Shown: in pieces, positions 43,866 through 52,931 of the stretch
How positions within the stretch are numbered: position 1 is the first letter of the stretch
How the letters are laid out: each line of letters begins with the position of its first letter
Position numbers and translations under genes: made by a program
The notes under the pieces: generated by a model
Databases searched by the model: none
The model's input: only the letters and a program-made list of their open reading frames with translations
What the model was told of the DNA's origin: nothing
DNA from: Bin5 sp965116395
Lineage (GTDB): Bacteria; Chloroflexota; Anaerolineae; Caldilineales; Caldilineaceae
DNA: 64,000 nucleotides
Direction of reading: 5' to 3'
Assembly: GCA_965116395.1 (NCBI GenBank)
Contig: OZ220684.1
Coordinates: 4,588,001 to 4,652,000 of the forward strand

Positions 43866-45236
43866 TTAGCTGAAGAAGCCGATTTCTTCAAGTCCTGCGT
43901 TGATCTCCTCATCGATGGCCGTCAGCGCTTCTTCAGGAGTCTTGAGGCCGTGCGGGATCTCGTCGCGGAAGGCCTTGACCTGCAGGTCCCACAACTTCGA
44001 GCCCAACGGAATCGGCGGGCGGGCATGGGATACCGGCAACAGGTCCATGAAGACCGCGTGCAGCGGATCTTCGTAGAAGAATGGATCGTCGGCGGCCGAC
44101 TTGATCGTCGGAATGTGGAACGTGTCTTTGTTGTACTTGAGCTGGCCTTCGGGGCCGCAGAGGTAGAAGCAGGCGTCAAAGGCTGATTCTACATCGTCAT
44201 AGCCGAAAGGCACTGCCCAACTCCAGCCACCGGCCCAGCTTGCACCCGGGGCGGGGCCGTCCGGACCTGGCATCGGCACGACACCGTAGTTGGTGTCAGG
44301 CTTGTAGCGATGATGCTGCGCAACCTTCCAGTTGCCGCTGCAGGTCATTGCACTCTGACCGGTCCAGAAGTAGTCGTTCTCGCCGCGGCAGTTGCCGCCG
44401 GCGCAGGCCGACAACATGGCATCAATGTCCTCAACACCGATCTCGTCGATGAATGACTTGACGAACTGCATGGCCTCGATGTTCTTGGGATCGGCAAAGG
44501 TGATGCGAAGATTGTCGTCCTGGAACAAGCCGCCGAACCCGAAGCCCCAAGTGTAGAGCCAAGCCTGGTCGTAAATGGGGTTGAAACCGTAGCGGGTTAC
44601 AGCGCCCGTGTTGTCGCGCACTGTCAGCGCTTCGGTAGCTTCCATCAACTCATTCAGGTTTGTCGGAGGCGTTTCGGGGTCAAGACCGGCCTCAGCCATG
44701 ATATCCATGTTGTACCAGAGAGCGCGGGTGTCGGTGTCGAACGAGAGCGCGTAGATGCCGCCCTTGTAAACCGTCTCGTCCCAAGCGAAGTCAAAGTAAA
44801 GTTCCTTGGTGACGCCGGCTGCCTCTGCGAAGTCGGTGATGTCGGTGAAGAAGCCTTCGTGGGCGAACTGCGGAACCGTGAACCGGTCGGCATAGTGGAG
44901 CGCCGGAGGCGTGCCGCCGGCGACCGCGGTCAGGAGCTTCTCGTCTGCCTGGCTGCCCTGGGTCTGGGCAATATAGACAAATTCGACCTCGACGTCCATC
45001 GTGTTCGTTTCGTTATAGATGTCGATAATTTCCTTTATCGACTCCTGCGCCAGGTCTGTCATGCGCGACCAGGCTTGCAGCTTCTTTGTTTCCATCATTG
45101 CCTCGCCTTCACCGCCGGTCGCTGCTGGTGCAGCCGCGGGAGCAGGGCAAGCCGCCAACAGGGCGGCGCTTGTTGCCAAGCCGGAAACCTGCAAGAAGCG
45201 ACGACGCGACAACATACCTTGTTTCTGGGTGTCCAT
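43866..45236 (-). CDS. Sugar ABC transporter substrate-binding protein (family 1), Tat-exported lipoprotein
   Basis: 456 residues from ATG 45236 with GGAGG upstream. Twin-arginine signal LSRRRFLQVSGLATSAALLA followed by the lipobox Cys (LAAC). The family-1 body includes EKLLTAVAGGTPPALHYADR, WDETVYKGGIYALSFDTDTR and FWTGQSAMTCSGNWKVAQHH. A pair of Cys residues in LSACAGGNCRGEN could form a disulphide outside the cell. It binds a carbohydrate for the permeases at 42669 and 41771. It is the first gene of the operon ending with the ALDH. No ATPase gene is linked. Confidence 0.92.
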   Translation of the reverse strand: MDTQKQGMLSRRRFLQVSGLATSAALLAACPAPAAAPAATGGEGEAMMETKKLQAWSRMTDLAQESIKEIIDIYNETNTMDVEVEFVYIAQTQGSQADEKLLTAVAGGTPPALHYADRFTVPQFAHEGFFTDITDFAEAAGVTKELYFDFAWDETVYKGGIYALSFDTDTRALWYNMDIMAEAGLDPETPPTNLNELMEATEALTVRDNTGAVTRYGFNPIYDQAWLYTWGFGFGGLFQDDNLRITFADPKNIEAMQFVKSFIDEIGVEDIDAMLSACAGGNCRGENDYFWTGQSAMTCSGNWKVAQHHRYKPDTNYGVVPMPGPDGPAPGASWAGGWSWAVPFGYDDVESAFDACFYLCGPEGQLKYNKDTFHIPTIKSAADDPFFYEDPLHAVFMDLLPVSHARPPIPLGSKLWDLQVKAFRDEIPHGLKTPEEALTAIDEEINAGLEEIGFFS

Positions 45237-45625
45237 TCAGTCAATCCTCCGTGTGAGATATGAAATGAAGTGTACAATCTTTCCGGAGATGGATTATGGC
45301 GTATTGGCCTACAACTCCGAAATGCCTAAGGCGCGTTGCCCTCGGAATCAGTTAGGCAGTCCTGCCGCCCAACTGCTCCTTCTGGGCATAGTGCGAAGCC
45401 TCGCAGGATTTCCCGCCGAGGCCAGCAAGCAACTGTGGCGAAAAACAAACAGACGCTACACAAATGTGGGAGCGCAAACAGGGGGAATTGCGCAGTCGCA
45501 CGCATAATAACCTTGAAAACCCGTCAAGTCCAAATTTTCAATGTTGCGTTACGCGATTCCCGCTCCAAAGCCCTTCGACTGATACCGTCGCATCTGGCTT
45601 GAGAGATCCTCACTCGCGTTGCCAG
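45237..45625. other. Intergenic region between two minus-strand operons
   Basis: 389 bp between the start of the sugar-binding-protein gene and the end of the sulfatase-fold gene. It should carry the promoter for the 45.2-37.8 kb operon. No strong hairpin, consensus promoter or protein-like frame was recognised. Confidence 0.4.
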
Positions 45626-47017
45626 CTAACGCTGCCACACTTCCAAAGCCTCCTTAGGCGCGTCCAACGCTTGCAATTGCTCGATGAACGCGGAATGCAG
45701 ATCGTCGGCAACGTCTCTGTGCTCTTCCACCAGGTTTGTCTCCGTCAACGGATCAGCGGACAAGTCGAAAAGCTGTTTCCCACCGTAGGAGCCAACCGGC
45801 GCATAGGCCCATCGCTCCGTATATAGCATCGGCGTAACGCGATTCGCAGGCAGCGCGCCATCTTCCAGTCGGGTGTAAGTCGCCGACACAACGCTCTCAT
45901 GGAGAGGACCGTTGTTCTCCCCTCGCAGGTGCGGCGCGAACGAACGTCCGTGCATAGGCTCCGGCGTCTCAACCTGAACACCTGCCAGATCCATCAGCGT
46001 CGGCGCAATATCTGCCGGCCGTAGAAGGGCATCAACTGTGCGGCCTCCCTCGAGGCCCGGCGCCGCTACCAGGAATGGAATATGGACAATCTCCGGATAA
46101 AGCGGCCAGAAACGGTCATCGTTCTTGCTGATGTTCGACTTCCCCGTGCGGTTGTGTTCGCCCAGACTGAATCCGTGATCGGACATAAACACTACGATTG
46201 AGTTGCGCCAGAGGTCCAGGTCGTCAATCTTTGTCAGTATGCGCCCCACCCACCTGTCCACCAGTTCCGCCTCCGCGCAGTAGTGCGCCCGCAGGTTGCG
46301 AAGCTCGGCCTCGGTGTAGTCGCTCGCCTTGCCGTAGTTGGGATGCAGCATCGGCGGGCCGTCATAGTCGGGATCATAGCGGCGCACCATGTACTCCGGC
46401 GGGTCCCAGGGCTCGTGTGGATCGAAGAAGTCTACCCAAAGGAAAAAAGGACTGTGCTGATCGTTCTCCTCCAGCCACTCCACCGCCAGCTCAGCCGTAC
46501 GAGGCGCAAACCGGTCAATCTCCCGGTACCAGCGGCGGTTAATCCATGCATGGAGGTCGATCAGATTGCGCCCTTGAAAGTGGTTACCGATATTTCTTGT
46601 CTTTTCGTCGGCCATCGCCTCTTCGATCGGGTGATTCATCCCGAGGAAGTACGTATTGCCCTCTTGACCGGGCAGCGTATGCGCGCCATCGAACCCCTCG
46701 AAAAACGCTGCCCGCACGAGGTGTGGGCAGTCCCCCAGCAGCTGGCTGACGTAGCCCGCCTCACCAAGGATCTGCGGCAAATGATTTGGACTGCTCCGTC
46801 GCCGGTCCTGCCAGGGGTACCATGGCCAGCCCACGCGCCCAGTTGTGAAGTCCGTTCGATGGGGTATCGTCGGGAAGCTTCCTGTGTACAGCCTGGACAG
46901 GCTCACGCACCGCTCCGAAAAACGGTCAAGATGCGGTGTACGCACCGGCATCGCCGCGGCACGATCGAACAGATTATCGTAGCGGAACGTATCGGAAATT
47001 ATGACAATGATATTCAT
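45626..47017 (-). CDS. Sulfatase-fold hydrolase with Thr at the formylglycine position
   Basis: 463 residues. Alkaline-phosphatase/sulfatase superfamily: IVIISDTFRYDN with the metal Asp at the N-terminus, later FFLWVDFFDPHEPWDP and VVFMSDHGFSLGEHNRTGKS with the second metal site. The nucleophile region is YTGSFPTIPHRTDFTTGR. Aligned on P-x-R, the residue expected to be Cys or Ser (formylglycine precursor) is T50. Thr nucleophiles are used by phosphodiesterase members of the superfamily, so it may hydrolyse phosphate esters or be a divergent sulfatase; S47 is an alternative. It is the last gene of the 57.6-45.6 kb run, 26 bp after the deacetylase gene. Confidence 0.8.
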   Translation of the reverse strand: MNIIVIISDTFRYDNLFDRAAAMPVRTPHLDRFSERCVSLSRLYTGSFPTIPHRTDFTTGRVGWPWYPWQDRRRSSPNHLPQILGEAGYVSQLLGDCPHLVRAAFFEGFDGAHTLPGQEGNTYFLGMNHPIEEAMADEKTRNIGNHFQGRNLIDLHAWINRRWYREIDRFAPRTAELAVEWLEENDQHSPFFLWVDFFDPHEPWDPPEYMVRRYDPDYDGPPMLHPNYGKASDYTEAELRNLRAHYCAEAELVDRWVGRILTKIDDLDLWRNSIVVFMSDHGFSLGEHNRTGKSNISKNDDRFWPLYPEIVHIPFLVAAPGLEGGRTVDALLRPADIAPTLMDLAGVQVETPEPMHGRSFAPHLRGENNGPLHESVVSATYTRLEDGALPANRVTPMLYTERWAYAPVGSYGGKQLFDLSADPLTETNLVEEHRDVADDLHSAFIEQLQALDAPKEALEVWQR

Positions 47018-47043
47018 CTGAACTGTCCCTCGATTAGCCAGCG

Positions 47044-47940
47044 TTATACTGCCAAAATGTCCGGTCCTTTAACCGTGGCCGCCTCCTCCAGCGCACCCGA
47101 CGCGGCCATCTCGCCCATCGTCGCAAAGGACGCGCCCGGCTTGCGGCCCACATGCTCCGACACAGCGTCGATCATCCTGAACGTGTGCTCGTAGTCGTCG
47201 GCGATACCGTGCGTATGCATCAGCATAATGACAATCGGGCTGTGCTCGCTGATCCGGTCCAGGTCCCGCCGCGCCAACTCGATGAATTCCTCGCTGCGCT
47301 CGCCCGACCCGCGCCACGTATATTCGTTCAGGATAGGCACTTCTATAACATCGTCATACCATCGAAAGGGATGGTAAGGGATATTGTCGACCCAGTCCTG
47401 TGAGAGATCCCCGCTGTTATGCGGAAGATGCGCGTAACCGCTGCCGCTGATATACATGCAAGTGTGATACCCGATGCCGACCTCTCGCAGCGCGCTGAAC
47501 ATTGGCTTGGAGATGGCCCCGCACGGCGCGCGGAACACGGTCGGCTCCACGCCCAGGTCCATCGCAAAGACTTCCATCCCTTCTTCAATTCGTTCGCGCA
47601 GATTTTCCACCGTGTAACGTGGCATCAACTCCTCGCGGCGTTCATCAAACTCCGACTGCAGCGTGGACAGGATTGAGGTCGCCGGCCATGCAGGAGGTCC
47701 AAACTCGTAACAGTCCGCATGGGTCAGCCCATGTAGTTGAATATCATGTCCTGCGTCGCGTGCCGCGATCAACGCCTCCTTCCATTCCGATGTCATCGGC
47801 TTCCCGCCGCCCTTGGGCACTGTGAACCAGGTTGATCCCAGTCCGCGAGAGCTGAAAAACTCCGTCGAGCGCCTCAGAGACTCAACCATCGCGCTACCGC
47901 CAGAACCTGCGTCGTCAATACTCCATGAATAAACGGTCAT
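47044..47940 (-). CDS. Polysaccharide deacetylase-family protein
   Basis: 298 residues from ATG 47940, chosen for GGAGAGGGAG upstream; the frame runs on to 47982. NodB-fold features: catalytic/metal D9-D10 in YSWSIDDAGSG, the HxxxH metal motif H70 and H74 in DIQLHGLTHADC, the RAPCGAISKPMF motif with the conserved Arg, and a late His in IVIMLMHTHGIADD. It should remove N- or O-acetyl groups from amino sugars. No signal peptide is present, so a cytoplasmic substrate (an imported sugar) is more likely than a wall polymer. It lies between a sugar ABC transporter and a sulfatase-fold gene. Confidence 0.85.
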   Translation of the reverse strand: MTVYSWSIDDAGSGGSAMVESLRRSTEFFSSRGLGSTWFTVPKGGGKPMTSEWKEALIAARDAGHDIQLHGLTHADCYEFGPPAWPATSILSTLQSEFDERREELMPRYTVENLRERIEEGMEVFAMDLGVEPTVFRAPCGAISKPMFSALREVGIGYHTCMYISGSGYAHLPHNSGDLSQDWVDNIPYHPFRWYDDVIEVPILNEYTWRGSGERSEEFIELARRDLDRISEHSPIVIMLMHTHGIADDYEHTFRMIDAVSEHVGRKPGASFATMGEMAASGALEEAATVKGPDILAV

Positions 47941-48004
47941 TAGTCTCCCTCTCCGGTTGAAGTTGCCCGCCCATCTGGTCAAACACCAGGCTTTGCCGAC
48001 TCGA

Positions 48005-48865
48005 TTACCCTTTTACTGCCCCAACTGTAAGCCCTTCCAGGAAATAACGTTGCAGAAAAATGAAGACGATGATCAACGGGACCACACTCAGAAACGCGGC
48101 CGCCGAGGTAATACCATAGTTTACCTGGAACTCGCTGCGGAGCAGAGCGAGCCCTAGTGGAAGCGTGTACAGGTCCTTATCGTTGAGGACGACCAGAGGC
48201 CAGACCAGATTATTCCACTGAGACGTGAAAACGACAATGGACAGGGTCGCGAGCGCAGGTGCCGACAGCGGCAAAATGATGCGCCAAAACACGCCAAAAT
48301 CGGAACAGCCGTCGATGCGCGCCGCGTGCTCAAGCTCCTGTGGTATGGTCTGCATAAACTGCCGTAGAAGAAAGACGCCAAGCACGTTCGCCAGTGCAGG
48401 TATGATCAGTCCGCCATAAGAATTCAGCAGTCCCAGCTTATTGGTAATGAGGAAAGCCGGGATCAGGAGCAACGCGCCCGGAATCATGATCGTCGCCAGC
48501 ATTAGTCCGAACAGAAAATCGCGAGCCCAGAACTGTTTCTTTGCAAATGCGTACGCGGCGAGAGCGTCGATTAACACTGTTCCCACCGTGACGAGCACGG
48601 CCACAAGAATAGTGTTGAAAAACCATAGGCTGAAAGGCAGTTCTCTAAGAATGTACGTATAGTTGTCCCAAACGAACTGTTCTGGAAACAACCGCGGGGG
48701 GATCGAAATGAGGGTATACGTCTCCTTAAAAGAAGACGAGAATATGTAGAGATAGGGCCCCAGCATAGTTATGACCAACGCAGCCAAAAGTACGTAGACC
48801 ACAACTGCCTGAGGCAAAATCCTGATGAACTTTTGTGTTTTGCGATTGAGAATGGTCTGGGCCAC
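48005..48865 (-). CDS. Sugar ABC transporter permease, MalG type (CUT1)
   Basis: 286 residues. TM1 is VYVLLAALVITMLGPYLYIF, then the loop QFVWDNYTYILRELPFSLWF and EAA loop EHAARIDGCSDFGVFWRIIL, with a final YFLEGLTVGAVKG. Partner of the MalF-type gene 53 bp upstream. The EAA loop starts with His in place of the usual Glu (EHAAR). The next gene downstream is the deacetylase. Confidence 0.92.
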   Translation of the reverse strand: MAQTILNRKTQKFIRILPQAVVVYVLLAALVITMLGPYLYIFSSSFKETYTLISIPPRLFPEQFVWDNYTYILRELPFSLWFFNTILVAVLVTVGTVLIDALAAYAFAKKQFWARDFLFGLMLATIMIPGALLLIPAFLITNKLGLLNSYGGLIIPALANVLGVFLLRQFMQTIPQELEHAARIDGCSDFGVFWRIILPLSAPALATLSIVVFTSQWNNLVWPLVVLNDKDLYTLPLGLALLRSEFQVNYGITSAAAFLSVVPLIIVFIFLQRYFLEGLTVGAVKG

Positions 48866-48918
48866 AGATTCTTCCCCTTAATCCGGCGTGGCGCATGTTG
48901 CGATAGAGGCGGGGCAAG

Positions 48919-49845
48919 CTACCTTTCGCCCAGCACTCGCATCTGTACAAAGGAAATCGGCATAATGATCAGCAAGAGCACGACGCCCATGGCCGCGGCC
49001 ATTCCGACCTGGCCGTAACGGAAGGCATGGTTGTAGATGTACCATACGATCGTGGCGGTGGAGTGCACCGGGCCGCCATTCGTGAGCACAAAGACGGTAT
49101 CGAAAAGCTGAAACGCCCAGATCGTCCCCATCACGACCGAAAAGAGGATCACGGGACGCATCAATGGAATCGTCACTCGAATGGCAACCTGCCAGGCGTT
49201 GGCTCCGTCAATGCGGGCAGCCTCATGCAACTCTTCCGGTACCCCTAACATTGCAGCCAGGAACAGAATTATGTGAAAGCCTATCCCTCGCCACCACTCA
49301 ACCAGGAGGATCCCGTACAGTGCAAAGTTAGGGTCGGACAGCCAGTAAATCTCAGGAACGCCCACGAAACTCAGCAGATACGTCATCACACCATAACGGG
49401 GAGCCAGAATATAACTCCATATCTGAGCCGTGGCCGCGGCTGAGGCAAGCAATGGAAAGAAGACAACCGAACGGTAAAAGTCTTTGAAGCGGACAAGCTT
49501 GTTGCCAATGAGGAATGCCAGGGCAAGCGCAGTAATGACTGCTATCGGCACAACCGACACTGTATACTGCAAGGAGTTTTTGAAAACGGTAAGGGTGATA
49601 TTGTCGGTCGTTAAGCTGACGTAGTTTTGCAGTCCGACAAAAGGCTTGACTGGTTGGACCAGGTCTCCTCGAATCAGCGACAGCCAAAGCGCCCAAAAGA
49701 AGGGACCGACATTGAAGACAGCGAACAAAATCATAAACGGAAGAATGAAAAGATAGGCGCCTACATTGCGCCTGACAGCAGACCGTTTCCAGAACGATGC
49801 AATGGCCGTGCGGTTCTGTACTGAAGAGGATGTGGCTGAAGTCAT
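48919..49845 (-). CDS. Sugar ABC transporter permease, MalF type (CUT1)
   Basis: 308 residues starting at ATG 49845. AYLFILPFMILFAVFNVGPF is TM1; the periplasmic VGLQNYVSLTTDNITLTVFK and the EAA loop ELHEAARIDGANAWQVAIRV follow, ending with LIIMPISFVQMRVLGER. The gene lies 168 bp after the binding-protein gene, with a 16-bp perfect hairpin in the spacer. It forms the channel with the gene at 48005. Confidence 0.92.
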   Translation of the reverse strand: MTSATSSSVQNRTAIASFWKRSAVRRNVGAYLFILPFMILFAVFNVGPFFWALWLSLIRGDLVQPVKPFVGLQNYVSLTTDNITLTVFKNSLQYTVSVVPIAVITALALAFLIGNKLVRFKDFYRSVVFFPLLASAAATAQIWSYILAPRYGVMTYLLSFVGVPEIYWLSDPNFALYGILLVEWWRGIGFHIILFLAAMLGVPEELHEAARIDGANAWQVAIRVTIPLMRPVILFSVVMGTIWAFQLFDTVFVLTNGGPVHSTATIVWYIYNHAFRYGQVGMAAAMGVVLLLIIMPISFVQMRVLGER

Positions 49846-49961
49846 TGGTCCTGCCCCATATTGGAATGATTCTCCAGTACGCGCCCAATAATAAATCGAA
49901 ATTCGGCTGTGATATTCACGGCTCTTGGCCCTGGCGGCGAACCATACTCGTTGAAGGTCCG

Positions 49962-50001
49962 GGCAGGGCTGCAGTTGAACCAGTCCAACTGCAGCCCTGC
50001 C
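49962..50001 (-). promoter_or_regulatory. Perfect 16-bp hairpin directly after a binding-protein gene
   Basis: GGCAGGGCTGCAGTTG (49962-49977) pairs exactly with CAACTGCAGCCCTGCC (49986-50001) around an 8-nt loop. On the coding strand it starts 12 nt after the stop of the sugar-binding-protein gene and has no T-run. It is the longest hairpin found in the window and lies before the MalF-type start at 49845. Confidence 0.65.
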
Positions 50002-50013
50002 TCGAAACGAGCC

Positions 50014-51351
50014 TTATGCTTCTTCTTCTCTCAGCATGTCGTTTACCTGAACGACCATGTCTTCCACTGCCTCTTCAACGGTGCGCTGGCCCAGAATGAA
50101 GGATTCGATTGACGTGCTCTCGATATCCCAGAACTTGAAGATCCAGCCGCGGTACGGCCAGAAGAAGGTATATTCCAGGGTGGTCTGCGCCGTCGTCAAC
50201 ACCTCGTCATCTGGATAGAAGTTGACATGGGGTGACACGCTCATGAACCCGAGACAGCCGATCCAGGAGGTGAGCAGATCAGGAGTGACCAGCGTCTCGA
50301 TTACATCCCATGACTCCTGGGGATGCTCAGTCTTGGCGGCTATCGCCAGCATGCCGACGCCGCCGTAACAGGCCCGTCCACGCGGCCCTTCAGCCGGCCC
50401 TGTGGCCATACGAGACGCCCCCAGTCTGAATTCTGGCTTTTCGCTGCGGACCGAGTTGGCAAAAACGTTTTGGGCCGTGATCATGGCAATCTTGCCGTCG
50501 CGGAAATAGCCTCCCGCGCCCGGTTCCTGGCCGGAGATGGCGCCGGGCATCGCAATTTCGTATTCGTGATAGATAGCGTTGAGGAAATTCCAGCCATCGT
50601 ACGCTTCTTCCGAGTTGACGATACATTCGGTCAAGTCATCGTTAAACCAGTGCCCGCCAAAGCGGCGCGGCCACTGCCCATTCTCATGCCAGCTCGCGGG
50701 ATGGCCGCCAAACCCGTAGATGTCTTCCCCCAGTGCTGTGATGTCCTGGGAGATGCTTAGGAAATCCTCAACCGTATCGGGCGGCGTATCCGGATCGTGT
50801 CCGGCCTGTTCAAAGAGGTCCTTGTTCCAGAACAAATTGGACCCGCCAATGATCCATGGGAATGAGTAGGTTGTGCCGTCGTATGTTCCCGGCCCCCAAG
50901 CGCGCTCGTAGAAATACGAACGGTCGAAATTGGTCGCCTCAATCATGTCGTCCAACGGCATGATATGGCCGGTGTTTACGAAGCGGGGGAAAGACTCCGT
51001 CTGATAACTCACGTCCGGGCCTTGGTCGGCGGCAAACGCGGCGACGAACTTCTCGTTGTACTGCCCCCAGGGAACCTCGCTGAAGTCGACGCTGATCCCA
51101 GGAAGCATTTCTTCGAGCACATCCAGCGTAGGTTGGGCGCAGAGCTTTGTCTCGTCGCCAGCAGCCTTATGCGGGCCCTTCCACATCGTCAGCGTGACCA
51201 CTTCCATCGCTGGCGCGGCCCCGCCTTCGTCGCCGGCGGCAGGTACGGCCGGTGCACAGGCGGACAGACCTGCGCCCAATGTGGCAACACCTGCCACTGT
51301 GGCGGAACGAGCCAGAAAACTACGTCTGGACAACTTTGTACCGGTAGCCAT
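50014..51351 (-). CDS. Sugar ABC transporter substrate-binding protein (family 1), Tat-exported
   Basis: 445 residues from ATG 51351, with AAGGAGGA upstream; an earlier in-frame ATG at 51411 is less likely. Tat signal LSRRSFLARSATVAGVATLG with lipobox-like SAC. The family-1 body shows TLTMWKGPHKAAGDETKLC, WGQYNEKFVAAFAADQGPDV, DGTTYSFPWIIGGSNLFWNK and GRACYGGVGMLAIAAKTEHP. It feeds the permeases at 48919 and 48005. The neighbouring sulfatases, deacetylase and aminotransferase suggest a sulfated or acetylated amino-sugar ligand, which is inference. Confidence 0.92.
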   Translation of the reverse strand: MATGTKLSRRSFLARSATVAGVATLGAGLSACAPAVPAAGDEGGAAPAMEVVTLTMWKGPHKAAGDETKLCAQPTLDVLEEMLPGISVDFSEVPWGQYNEKFVAAFAADQGPDVSYQTESFPRFVNTGHIMPLDDMIEATNFDRSYFYERAWGPGTYDGTTYSFPWIIGGSNLFWNKDLFEQAGHDPDTPPDTVEDFLSISQDITALGEDIYGFGGHPASWHENGQWPRRFGGHWFNDDLTECIVNSEEAYDGWNFLNAIYHEYEIAMPGAISGQEPGAGGYFRDGKIAMITAQNVFANSVRSEKPEFRLGASRMATGPAEGPRGRACYGGVGMLAIAAKTEHPQESWDVIETLVTPDLLTSWIGCLGFMSVSPHVNFYPDDEVLTTAQTTLEYTFFWPYRGWIFKFWDIESTSIESFILGQRTVEEAVEDMVVQVNDMLREEEA

Positions 51352-51451
51352 GGTGGATTCCTCCTTGGCTTGCTGTGAGGCAGACGCAGATGCGACGCCT
51401 CGTCGGTTCAAAAAGGGAAAGATTGGCTTGTCAGGTTGGTAATTTGCTTCC

Positions 51452-52729
51452 TTACCCCAGTTCTTCCAGCACCTTATTCAATCCTTCGACAGTCTCCTCT
51501 ACATCCTCGTTGGTCAGCAACGGACTGACATTCAAATGCACGGCGCGGCCCAGCAGGTCCAGGCTGCGAGGACACATGTCCTTGTGATATTCGATCTCCC
51601 GTCGGGCCCATCGCCACGGCCCGCCCGCATCTGTCCATGTGCGCTGGTTCATGATGGGAACCCAGTGCGCATACACATGATAGTCGATTCCATCTGGGGA
51701 ATACAGTGTCCCGGCGCCGATGTTTTCAGCCCGCAACGCCTCCGACACCGATGCAGCTTTCTCCGGGCTGTCCATGAAGAATACGGTGGCAATCGCAATA
51801 TCCCCATCCGGGTCAGCCATCTCGCGAAAGCTGATTCCCTTCCGCTCCGTCACGCCCTCAATTCCTGCCTTGATCATCCGCTTGCGATGCCGCATGTCAT
51901 CGATCAGACCGTCCAGCCTCGCCAGCTGCGGCAGTGCCACCGCCGCCAGAAGCTCGGGCATCCGAAAGTTGACGCCGCAGAGCAACTCTTCCACATTGAA
52001 CTTGAGCTGTAGCGCGCCGATCACGTCGTGGAACATGTTGGCGCGTTTCCACACCGATTCGTCGTCCGTAACCACCATCCCGCCCTCGCCGGAGGTGATA
52101 ATCTTGTTGAACTGAAGACTGTAACAGCCGACATCGCCGAACGTCCCTAGCGCCTGCCCTTTATAGCTGCCGCCGTTTGCCTGCGCCACGTCCTCGATGA
52201 CTCTGAGCCCATGCTCGTTCGCCAAGGCCATCAACTCATCCATCCGGCAGGGCGCCCCGCGCATATGCACCGGCATGATCGCCTTCGTGTAAGGCGTTAT
52301 CTTCCGCGCAACGTCCTCCGGGTCCAGCAGGAGCGTCTCGTCGACCTCAGCGACCACCGGAATCCCGCCTGCCGCCACAACCGCGGACGCAGACGCGATC
52401 CACGTGTACGCAGGCACGATCACCTCATCGCCCGGCCCGATGCCAATTCCATGCAGCCCGCAGACCAGCGCCGCCGTCCCCGACGTGACCGCCACCGAAT
52501 ATTTGGAGCCCACCTTTTCGGCGAACGCCGTTTCCAACTGGGTGGCCTTTGAATCCGACTCTCCCGGACCGTAGTATCGAAAGAGGCGTTTCGCTCGCAA
52601 CACTTCCAGCACGCCCGCCTCTTCCTCCTCCGCAATCGCCATGCCGCCCGGATACATCGGCGGATCAGGTTTCTGTTTGGCCGGCGTGCCTCCATGAATT
52701 GCCAACTTCTGACTATGCACTTGCGTCAT
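51452..52729 (-). CDS. DegT/DnrJ/EryC1/StrS-family PLP aminotransferase
   Basis: 425 residues. Fold-type I sugar aminotransferase: KYSVAVTSGTAALVCGLHGI (cofactor phosphate binding), the GDEVIVPAYTWIASASAV stretch, D180 and Q183 in VIEDVAQANGGSYKG, and the Schiff-base K209 in SLQFNKIITSGEGG. It would transfer an amino group to or from a keto-sugar. In the StrS/GabT-like scyllo-inosose group similar proteins make amino-inositols, so an inositol-type substrate is also possible. It lies between the tandem sulfatases and the sugar-binding-protein gene, an unusual companion for an uptake operon. Confidence 0.9.
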   Translation of the reverse strand: MTQVHSQKLAIHGGTPAKQKPDPPMYPGGMAIAEEEEAGVLEVLRAKRLFRYYGPGESDSKATQLETAFAEKVGSKYSVAVTSGTAALVCGLHGIGIGPGDEVIVPAYTWIASASAVVAAGGIPVVAEVDETLLLDPEDVARKITPYTKAIMPVHMRGAPCRMDELMALANEHGLRVIEDVAQANGGSYKGQALGTFGDVGCYSLQFNKIITSGEGGMVVTDDESVWKRANMFHDVIGALQLKFNVEELLCGVNFRMPELLAAVALPQLARLDGLIDDMRHRKRMIKAGIEGVTERKGISFREMADPDGDIAIATVFFMDSPEKAASVSEALRAENIGAGTLYSPDGIDYHVYAHWVPIMNQRTWTDAGGPWRWARREIEYHKDMCPRSLDLLGRAVHLNVSPLLTNEDVEETVEGLNKVLEELG

Positions 52730-52931
52730 ATGTCATCTCCCTGAACAGTGTTTTGGATGACGGCTCAGGTCAACTGCGGGAGGCAGATGGTAGACCTTGA
52801 GGCGTAAATTGGAAAAATCCGTAACAGACTACTGCGTGTTCCAGCGCACCGAAAGGTTTTTTGAGCGAGACTATCGCAAGAGTGTGTCTGTGCTTCGTCT
52901 TATAAGAGTTGAAACGACACGCACGCATCAA

